Assembly (NCBI GenBank): GCA_946625715.1
Contig: CAMOTK010000001.1
Coordinates: forward strand, 1 to 27,717
DNA length: 27,717 nucleotides
Source of the DNA: an uncultured Prevotella sp.
Lineage (GTDB): Bacteria > Bacteroidota > Bacteroidia > Bacteroidales > Bacteroidaceae
Reading direction: 5' to 3'
Positions 7,861-14,203 of the stretch are shown here, piece by piece. The stretch's first letter is position 1; every line of letters starts with the position of its first letter. A program made the position numbers and the translations under genes. Under the pieces are notes generated by a model. The model searched no databases. It was not told the origin of the DNA and saw nothing but the letters and a program-made list of their open reading frames with translations.

Positions 7861-9186
7861 CTATACGTTGTCGCCGTAGCGCTCCTGCGTAATCTGCTGG
7901 AGCGACTTGCCACGCGTGTTGGGCGCACCAATGACACCCACCACGAGCGAGATGAGCAGCAGCGCAATCATGCAGTAGGCGGCCAGCGTGAAGCCTTCGC
8001 CGTTCTCACCGTAGATATAGGTGAAGACGAGTCCCCACAGGGCCGACAGGCCACGCACCACGAAGAACATCAGGCCCTGGGCGCCGGCACGGAACTTGGC
8101 CGGGAAGAGCTCGGAACCCCACAGAGCATAGAATATCTGGGGCGACGCACCGCCCTGGATGCCCCACAGAATGGCAAATGCCCACAGACCAGCCTGGCCG
8201 TTGACGCCGATGGTGACGATGACCAGCCAAGCGGAGATGGCTGCCAAGAGGCCGAAGATGAAGATGCCCTTGTGCGAGGACTTGTCGATGAGCTTCGACA
8301 CGATGAACGTGACGCCCACGATGATGGCCCACTGTATGCAGTTCATCCAGTTGGCCTGCTCGTTGCTCACGCCGCCTGCCGTCTCGTAGATGTGCGGCTG
8401 GAAGAAGCCCATGACCGAAGCCACGAGGTTCCACGTCAGGTAGATGGTAGCCAAGAAGACCACCGTGCGCACGGCAATCTTGTTCTGGAAAAGCACCTTG
8501 ATGTTGTCCATCAGGCCGGCCTTCTTCTCCGTAGCCGTGAACTCGGCACTCTCCTGAAGCTGGCGCTGCAGGTTCCAGGCAATGAAAGCCACGACGAAGA
8601 GCGAGAAGAACACTACACGCGAAGAGAACACGTTGACGGCGTCTTCGGCCAGTCCACTGCCACCCACGGCAGCGGCCAGGCCCTCGACCCAGCTGAACAG
8701 ATAGCCGCCGGGGGCGAAGAGCATGCCGAGGAGCAGGATGACCATCGGGCCAATGCCCCACGACATCTGCGAGATGCAGATGTTGCGGCCGCGGTTGTTC
8801 ACTTCCGACGACTCAGAGATATAGGTCCACGAAGCGGGCACGCCCACACCCACGGAGATGCCCGTGACGAGGAAGCCGGCGAGCAGCATGGGGAAGTTGA
8901 CGCTGAGCATCACGAGCAGCACGCCCGTCATGTAGACCAGCAGATTGTAGGTGAAGATGAACTTACGTCCATACTTGTCGGCCAGGAAGCCACCGATGAT
9001 GGCGCCCACGGCGGCACCTAAGCAGTTGGCCGAAATAAAGTTGAGCCAGCCCAGGTGCATCTCGGTCAGACCGAGATAGTTCTTCCAGAGCGTCAGTCCG
9101 CTGGCTCCGGCCACAATGGCGCCGGCATCGAGATAGTTGGTGAGAGACACTGCGATGGTGCTCTTCAGACTGCTGTTGTTTGCCAT
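7861..9186 (-). CDS. MFS sugar transporter, sugar-porter type; probable deoxysugar importer
   Basis: Inner-membrane secondary transporter of 441 residues with about 12 hydrophobic helices. The loop between helices 2 and 3 carries the MFS signature (GGFLADKYGRKFIF), and ESSEVNNRGR lies after helix 4 as in sugar porters. The start is ATG 9186 (MANNSS); the alternative upstream start is a TTG at 9195 inside an AT repeat. It is the last gene of a unit with rhaB and the isomerase, 30 bases after the isomerase stop. By context it probably imports L-rhamnose or a related sugar, replacing the RhaT-type symporter of other Bacteroidota. Substrate is inference. Confidence 0.85.
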   Translation of the reverse strand: MANNSSLKSTIAVSLTNYLDAGAIVAGASGLTLWKNYLGLTEMHLGWLNFISANCLGAAVGAIIGGFLADKYGRKFIFTYNLLVYMTGVLLVMLSVNFPMLLAGFLVTGISVGVGVPASWTYISESSEVNNRGRNICISQMSWGIGPMVILLLGMLFAPGGYLFSWVEGLAAAVGGSGLAEDAVNVFSSRVVFFSLFVVAFIAWNLQRQLQESAEFTATEKKAGLMDNIKVLFQNKIAVRTVVFLATIYLTWNLVASVMGFFQPHIYETAGGVSNEQANWMNCIQWAIIVGVTFIVSKLIDKSSHKGIFIFGLLAAISAWLVIVTIGVNGQAGLWAFAILWGIQGGASPQIFYALWGSELFPAKFRAGAQGLMFFVVRGLSALWGLVFTYIYGENGEGFTLAAYCMIALLLISLVVGVIGAPNTRGKSLQQITQERYGDNV

Positions 9187-9221
9187 AATTATCAATTATC
9201 AATTGTTAATTGTCAATTATC
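9187..9221 (-). repeat. Five-copy 7-bp AT-rich tandem array in operon spacer
   Basis: On the plus strand the units are AATTATC, AATTATC, AATTGTT, AATTGTC, AATTATC without gaps. The array runs from the isomerase stop codon (9217-9219, within the last unit) exactly up to the MFS start codon. In the mRNA it forms the whole leader of the MFS gene. Confidence 0.75.
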
Positions 9222-10647
9222 TACACACAACGTCACACTCGATGTTCAGAATCTTAGCCACCTTGAGGATGGTGTCGATGTGATGACCCACAGCGGCTGC
9301 CATGTGGTGGGTAGGACCGGCCTCGCTCCACTTGTTGACAAACTCGCGGCACGGCAGCGAGAACTTGGTGCGCATGTTGGTGTCGCCGAACATGAAGATG
9401 GGACCTTCCTCGTTGACACCCTCGGCAGCCACAAACTTGAACACGCCGTTCTTGTCTTGCGTGATGGCCAGATAGGTCACGGGGCCTGTAGGCGGATAGA
9501 ACTGCGTCAGATAGCCGCCGCCGGTCTTGCCGTGGAACACGGGCACAATCTTCATCGTGGGCTTGTGGGCCTGCGAGATGTCGAAGTCGCCCGAGCCCGA
9601 GTGACCAATGATGCAGATGTCCTTCGGGAAGTCGATGGAGTACATCTCGGCCAGCGTGCCAGTGCCGCTGATGGTCTTCAGAATCGACATGGCCATAGCC
9701 ACCTTCATGTCGCCCTCAACGGCGCAGGCGGTGTGCTGCTTGATGAGCATGGAGAAAGCGGGGATGAGCATCGAGTCGAGCTTGCCGGCCACACCCTGTG
9801 CGAAGCCTGCATAGTGAGAGGCAATCATGCCGAGCTTCTCGTCCTTGACCCACTGTTCGAAGGCCACGACATACTTGGCCATGTCCCACACCTTCTCGAT
9901 GGTGCCGCCGCCTTCAATCTCGAACGTGTCGAGAATGTCCTGTGCCTTGGCGCGGATAGCAGCCTCGTCGGTGATGTTGTCGGCAATGGCCCACATCTGT
10001 TCCCAGTCGAACTGCTTGGTGTAGACGAACATGCGGTGGTAGAGGTTGGTCTCGTCGATGTAGAGGTCCATCATACCGGGATAGGGACGTCCAATCTGGG
10101 CAATGTTGGTATCACGGAAGCGGCGGCGCACCTGGGCAGCGCGGCACCAGTCTTCAATCTCTGCCTGTACCTCGGGGTCGCCACCTTCGACAACGCCTGT
10201 AATCACAGCCGAGCGCTTGCCGGCACGGTTCAGGTCGGCCACCATCTCGCCGATGGCACCGCAAGCATAGAGCTCGCCCAGCCAGGTGGGAATGTCGGTC
10301 TTGGCATAGTCGGGAGCCAGCTTCTTCTGCACGTTGACGATGACGACGGGCACGTCGAGGTCGCGCACGGCAGGCAGCATGTTGTAGCTGGTGCAATAGG
10401 TGAGCATCTGCAGAATGACGAGGTCAACGTCGGCAGCGCGGAACTTGTCGCCGGCCGCCATCGACTGCTCTTTGGTGGTCACCATACCGCCGTCGACCAT
10501 CTCGATGCTGTCGGGCAGCGTCTTCTTAAAGGCTTCATACTGGCTCTCGAACTCGGGAACGAGCTGCGGGAACTGTGGCAGGTAGGCCTGCAGGGCGATT
10601 GAGAACACGCCCACTCTGGCCTTGGTTTCAACTAATGGTTTTGCCAT
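9217..10647 (-). CDS. FucI/AraA-superfamily ketol isomerase, probable deoxysugar isomerase of the rhamnose cluster
   Basis: Cytoplasmic metal-dependent sugar isomerase (aldose to ketose), 476 residues. It resembles the L-fucose/L-arabinose isomerase superfamily (COG2407-like), not classical L-rhamnose isomerase RhaA. The middle region has CAVEGDMKVAMAM (E311) and AEMYSIDFPKDICIIGHSGSGD (D339, H349). The C-terminal part has a His-rich HHMAAAVGHH, consistent with the family's Glu/Asp/His metal ligands; the assignment is by pattern only. It is shorter than E. coli FucI (about 590 residues). It lies between rhamnulokinase and an MFS porter, so its position suggests conversion of L-rhamnose to L-rhamnulose. 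L-fucose or another 6-deoxysugar is possible. ATG 10647 gives MAKPLVETK. Confidence 0.75.
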   Translation of the reverse strand: MAKPLVETKARVGVFSIALQAYLPQFPQLVPEFESQYEAFKKTLPDSIEMVDGGMVTTKEQSMAAGDKFRAADVDLVILQMLTYCTSYNMLPAVRDLDVPVVIVNVQKKLAPDYAKTDIPTWLGELYACGAIGEMVADLNRAGKRSAVITGVVEGGDPEVQAEIEDWCRAAQVRRRFRDTNIAQIGRPYPGMMDLYIDETNLYHRMFVYTKQFDWEQMWAIADNITDEAAIRAKAQDILDTFEIEGGGTIEKVWDMAKYVVAFEQWVKDEKLGMIASHYAGFAQGVAGKLDSMLIPAFSMLIKQHTACAVEGDMKVAMAMSILKTISGTGTLAEMYSIDFPKDICIIGHSGSGDFDISQAHKPTMKIVPVFHGKTGGGYLTQFYPPTGPVTYLAITQDKNGVFKFVAAEGVNEEGPIFMFGDTNMRTKFSLPCREFVNKWSEAGPTHHMAAAVGHHIDTILKVAKILNIECDVVCR

Positions 10648-10650
10648 GAT

Positions 10651-10697
10651 GATTTACAATTTGACTATTTACGATTTACTATTTATTTACAATTCTA
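10651..10697 (-). repeat. AT-rich heptad-like array in operon spacer
   Basis: On the plus strand, variants of (N)ATTTAC repeat: GATTTAC, AATTTGAC, TATTTAC, GATTTAC, TATTTAC, AATTCTAC. The array starts three bases from the isomerase ATG and its last unit overlaps the rhaB stop codon (10695-10697). The unit differs from that in the next spacer (9187-9221). Confidence 0.65.
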
Positions 10698-12209
10698 CTG
10701 TTTATTGACGATTTTCAGATACTTCTCATAGCCTTGATCCCAAACTTGTTTGTCTGTAGGCTCGTATTTCACCAACTGCAGCGAGTTGGCGATGATTTGA
10801 CGCATCTGCCAGATGTCGCCCACCAAGCCGGCGGCCTTCGCCTGGAGCATGATGTTGCCAATGGCGGTGCCTTCCTGCGGACCGGCCAGGACGGTGACGC
10901 CCGTTGAGTTGGCCGTAAACTGATTCAGGTATTTGTTGAGCGAACCGCCGCCGATGATGTGGAGCACATCGAGCTTGAACGGGGCACGCTCGGTTTCGCC
11001 GCTTGGCTGGTCCAAGAATTCTTGCAGCCACTGGAACACCTGACGATAGCGCAGGGCCAGCGAGTCGAAGATGCAACGGCAAATCTCGGCCGGTGTCTCG
11101 GGCACGGGCTGGGAACTGTTGCGGCAGTACTGCTGAATGGCGCCAATCATCGACGACGGGGCGGCAAACATCGGGTCGTCGGGATTGATGAGCGAGCGGA
11201 ACGGCTCGACCGTCATGGCCTGGCCCTGCAGTTCGGGATGAGAGAGCTTGCGCACCTCTTCAGGCCACTCCAGACGACAACGCTCGTAGAGCCACATGCC
11301 GCAGATGTTCTTCAGGAAGCGCGTGGTGCCTTCCACACCGCCCTCGTTGGTGAAGTTGCGCTCGTAAGAAAGGTCGTTGATGATGGCATCCTTCGTCTCG
11401 ATGCCCATCAGGCTCCACGTGCCACTCGACAGATAGGCAAACTTCTCGTTCTTGGCAGGCACGGCGGCAACGGCCGAACCGGTGTCGTGACCGGCCACGG
11501 CTATCACGGGCACGGGGCCAAGACCTGTCAGGCGTTGCACCTCATCGGTGAGCACACCAATGACGGTACCCGGATTGACCATCTTGCCGAACTTCGAGCG
11601 CGACAGGCCGACGCTGGCCAGCAGGCGCTCGTCGAGCTGCTTGGTGCGCGGGTCGAGCATCTGCGAGGTCGATGCGATGGTGTACTCACACACCTCGTTG
11701 CCCGTGAGCATCCACGACAAGGCATCGGGCATGAACAGAATCTTCTTCGCCATCTGCAGGGCCGAGTTCTGCTCGCGCCGCATGGCATAGAGTTGGAAGA
11801 GGGAGTTGAAGTTCATGAGCTGAATGCCCGTGACGTCGTAGACCTCGCGCCGCGAGATGACGTGCTTCAGGTAGTCGTCCATAGCATCGAAGGTGATGGG
11901 GTCGCGATAGGCCCTCGGATTGCGCAGGATGGCCCCGTCGTCGCCGATAAACACGAAGTCGACGCCCCAGGTGTCGATACCTATCGACGTGAGCTTCACT
12001 CCGCGACGGGCCACTTCCTTCAGGCCGCGTATGATTTCGAAATACAGGGCATAGATGTCCCAATAGTAGTGGTTGCCCTGTTCAATAAGATTATTGGGGA
12101 AGCGGGTCACTTCTTCCAGTTCAAATTGGCCGTTCTCAATGCTTCCTATAATGGTTCTTCCGCTGGTAGCACCGAGGTCGACAGCAAAGAAATATTGCTT
12201 TGTATCCAT
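10695..12209 (-). CDS. rhaB: Rhamnulokinase (FGGY family)
   Basis: Phosphorylates L-rhamnulose to L-rhamnulose 1-phosphate with ATP in the cytoplasm. The 504-residue protein begins FFAVDLGATSGRTIIG, the phosphate-1 motif of the FGGY/actin-like ATPase fold. IGIDTWGVDFVFIG, the AGHDTGSAVAAVP segment and C-terminal IIGGGSLNKYLNQFTA with GPQEGTAIGN are characteristic of RhaB. Length is normal. I chose ATG 12209 (MDTKQYFF), 21 codons inside the longest frame, because homologous proteins start at the first beta strand and a promoter lies just upstream. It heads a unit with the isomerase and MFS porter. Adjacent rhaM supports rhamnulose over fuculose as substrate. Confidence 0.88.
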   Translation of the reverse strand: MDTKQYFFAVDLGATSGRTIIGSIENGQFELEEVTRFPNNLIEQGNHYYWDIYALYFEIIRGLKEVARRGVKLTSIGIDTWGVDFVFIGDDGAILRNPRAYRDPITFDAMDDYLKHVISRREVYDVTGIQLMNFNSLFQLYAMRREQNSALQMAKKILFMPDALSWMLTGNEVCEYTIASTSQMLDPRTKQLDERLLASVGLSRSKFGKMVNPGTVIGVLTDEVQRLTGLGPVPVIAVAGHDTGSAVAAVPAKNEKFAYLSSGTWSLMGIETKDAIINDLSYERNFTNEGGVEGTTRFLKNICGMWLYERCRLEWPEEVRKLSHPELQGQAMTVEPFRSLINPDDPMFAAPSSMIGAIQQYCRNSSQPVPETPAEICRCIFDSLALRYRQVFQWLQEFLDQPSGETERAPFKLDVLHIIGGGSLNKYLNQFTANSTGVTVLAGPQEGTAIGNIMLQAKAAGLVGDIWQMRQIIANSLQLVKYEPTDKQVWDQGYEKYLKIVNKQ

Positions 12210-12242
12210 GTTGTAGGTTTGTTTTAGGAGATATCTTCCATG

Positions 12243-12250
12243 CAAAGTTA
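12243..12250 (-). promoter_or_regulatory. Promoter -7 element upstream of rhaB
   Basis: CAAAGTTA on the plus strand reads TAACTTTG on the minus strand, 34 bases before the rhaB ATG. A minus-strand TTTG lies at 12277-12274, 23 bases upstream, a little far for a -33 element. This suggests rhaB-isomerase-MFS can be transcribed separately from rhaM. Confidence 0.5.
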
Positions 12251-12317
12251 CGTAAAAAAGTAGAAAATACACGCAAAACGCCGTCGTTTTCGTGCGCGCC
12301 TTTTGATATTTTAACGC

Positions 12318-12635
12318 TTAATCCATGTGGAACATTTCCTTCAGGGGCACCGTGACGGGCGAATGGTCGGGATTTACCTCCATGATATCGGCATTCATGT
12401 CCCACCATTTCTGGGTGATGGGGTCAATCTCTGTGGTGTCCTGACTGGTGGCGTCGCCCTCGCAGTGCTGTATGCCGAAGAGCAAGTTGGTGTCCTTGTC
12501 CCAGAAGATGCTGTAGTCGCTCACGCCGGCCGCCTTGATTTGTTGCTGCAACTCGGGCCAAATGGCTGCATGGCGACGCTGATACTCTTCCTCGCAACCA
12601 GGTTTCAGATACATTTTAAAAGCGAATCGTTTCAT
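12318..12635 (-). CDS. rhaM: L-rhamnose mutarotase
   Basis: Interconverts the alpha and beta anomers of L-rhamnose, supplying the form used by the isomerase. The 105-residue protein has the family's ferredoxin-like pattern. MKRFAFKMYLKPGCEEEYQRRHAAIWPEL contains the conserved Tyr and His of this family, and VSDYSIFWDKDTNLLFGIQ and the Trp-rich QKWWDMNADIM follow. Length matches known mutarotases. It is the first gene of the leftward deoxysugar cluster, 108 bases before rhaB, and has its own -7 element. It is the strongest marker that the cluster acts on rhamnose. Confidence 0.9.
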   Translation of the reverse strand: MKRFAFKMYLKPGCEEEYQRRHAAIWPELQQQIKAAGVSDYSIFWDKDTNLLFGIQHCEGDATSQDTTEIDPITQKWWDMNADIMEVNPDHSPVTVPLKEMFHMD

Positions 12636-12667
12636 TGGTTTAGTTCGTTTATACGTTATTGATGGTG

Positions 12668-12675
12668 CAAATATA
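12668..12675 (-). promoter_or_regulatory. Promoter -7 element of rhaM
   Basis: CAAATATA on the plus strand reads TATATTTG on the minus strand, 32 bases before the rhaM ATG. No clear -33 TTTG is visible at the expected distance. It shares the 172-base divergent region with the nhaD promoter. Confidence 0.5.
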
Positions 12676-12761
12676 CAAAGTTTTGTTCAGAAAAAGGGGC
12701 TTTTTTCGTACACTTTCCTGCATTTTTGTTCAACGATGTGGCATCTTTTCGAATATTTTAC

Positions 12762-12769
12762 TACCTTTG
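12762..12769 (+). promoter_or_regulatory. Promoter -7 element of the NhaD gene
   Basis: TACCTTTG matches TAnnTTTG and lies 38 bases before the ATG at 12808. A TGTG at 12737-12740, 21 bases upstream, is a weak -33 candidate. Confidence 0.5.
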
Positions 12770-12807
12770 CACCACAAAACAAATCTATAACCATTAATTA
12801 TAATAGT

Positions 12808-14145
12808 ATGTCAACATTAACAATTTGTATCGTCACAGTCTTCGTTTTCGGCTACCTCTGTATAGCCTTGGAGAGTGTAACGAAAATCAACAAGGCGGCT
12901 ATCGCCCTGCTGATGTGCGTGTGCTGTTGGACGCTCCTCATGACCGGTCCGGCAGCCTACTATCCCAGTATTCCTGCCGACGACGTGGTACACCACATTG
13001 CCGAGGTCATTGAGCACCACTTGGGCGATGCCGCCGGCACGCTCTTCTTCCTGATGGGTGCCATGACGATTGTGGAGATTGTCGACTCCAACGGCGGTTT
13101 CAACTTTGTGCGCGATGCGCTGAAGACGCGCTCGAAGCGCAAGCTGATGTGGCGCGTGGCCTTCATGACCTTCTTCCTCTCGGCCATTCTCGACAATCTG
13201 ACCACCTCTATTGTGATGATTATGGTGCTGCGCAAACTGGTGCAGAGCCACGAAGAGCGCCTTATCTATGCCGCTCTGATTGTGATTTCAGCCAACTCCG
13301 GCGGCGCCTTCTCGCCCATTGGCGACGTGACCACCATCATGCTGTGGATTAAGGGCGTGATTACCACTCAGGGCGTGCTCACCGAAATCTTCATCCCCAG
13401 CCTCGTCTCGATGGTTGTGCCGGCCTTCATCTTGCAGTACTCGCTGAAGGGCAAGTTCGACAAGGCCCAGAACCTGCCAGCTGCCGAGGTAAGCCACTTC
13501 ACCAAGCGCCAGCGCGACATCATCTTCTGGCTCGGCGTGGGCGGTCTGGTATTTGTGCCCATCTTCAAGACGTTGACCCACCTGCCGCCGTTCATGGGCA
13601 TCCTGCTCGTTCTGGGCGTGCTCTGGACCGTGACGGAAATCTTCTATCACAACACGGCTGAGGACGACACGATGGCTAAGCGCGTGAGCAAGATTCTGAC
13701 CAAGATAGACCTCTCGACCATCATGTTCTTCCTCGGCATTCTGATGGCTGTGGCCGTGCTGCAGGAAGTGGGCGTGCTGACCATGCTCGGACAGGGCCTG
13801 AACGACACGTTCAGCGGCAACCACTACCTCGTGACGGGCATCATTGGCGTGCTCTCGTCTATCGTCGACAACGTGCCTCTGGTGGCTGGCTGCATGGGTA
13901 TGTATCCCGTTGAGGCAACTGGCGACATGGCCGTCGACGGCATCTTCTGGCAGCTGCTGGCCTACTGTGCCGGTGTGGGCGGTTCGATGCTCATCATCGG
14001 CAGCGCCGCTGGCGTGGTGGTCATGGGTCTGGAGAAAATCACCTTCGGCTGGTACATGAAGAAGATTACGTGGATTGCCTTCGCTGGCTATCTGGCCGGT
14101 ATCATCATCTACTGGGCAGAGCGCACATTCATCTTCGGTGCTTAA
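12808..14145 (+). CDS. nhaD: NhaD-type Na+/H+ antiporter
   Basis: Inner-membrane antiporter expected to expel Na+ (or Li+) in exchange for protons, in the ion-transporter superfamily with citrate and arsenite carriers. The 445-residue protein is almost entirely hydrophobic helices. Signature segments are SAILDNLTTSIVMIMVLRKL, SANSGGAFSPIGDVTTIMLW and, in the second half, SSIVDNVPLVAGCMGMYP; the paired DN motifs reflect the family's inverted repeats. The start is ATG 12808 (MSTLTICIV). A longer frame from 12736 would place the promoter inside the gene. It is convergent with the sensor kinase operon and shares its terminator; no functional link is evident. Confidence 0.9.
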   Translation: MSTLTICIVTVFVFGYLCIALESVTKINKAAIALLMCVCCWTLLMTGPAAYYPSIPADDVVHHIAEVIEHHLGDAAGTLFFLMGAMTIVEIVDSNGGFNFVRDALKTRSKRKLMWRVAFMTFFLSAILDNLTTSIVMIMVLRKLVQSHEERLIYAALIVISANSGGAFSPIGDVTTIMLWIKGVITTQGVLTEIFIPSLVSMVVPAFILQYSLKGKFDKAQNLPAAEVSHFTKRQRDIIFWLGVGGLVFVPIFKTLTHLPPFMGILLVLGVLWTVTEIFYHNTAEDDTMAKRVSKILTKIDLSTIMFFLGILMAVAVLQEVGVLTMLGQGLNDTFSGNHYLVTGIIGVLSSIVDNVPLVAGCMGMYPVEATGDMAVDGIFWQLLAYCAGVGGSMLIIGSAAGVVVMGLEKITFGWYMKKITWIAFAGYLAGIIIYWAERTFIFGA

Positions 14146-14159
14146 TCTTTAGCTTATTC

Positions 14160-14203
14160 AATAAGAAAAGGTGTGTCGGATTTGCGACACACCTTTTCTT
14201 ATT
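14160..14203. terminator. Two-way intrinsic terminator overlapping the B2 kinase stop codon
   Basis: The arms 14160-14178 and 14185-14203 form a perfect 19-bp stem with a six-base loop. Its outer A/T-rich pairs provide a weak U-tract on both strands. The right arm includes the B2 stop codon (14199-14201). It should end both nhaD and the kinase operon. Confidence 0.88.

Noticed and set aside
9187..9195. Longer N-termini of the MFS porter (TTG at 9195) and of A1 (TTG at 25360)
   Set aside because: Both TTG codons fall inside non-coding elements (AT heptad array; -7 promoter element), and ATG starts just inside fit the protein families.
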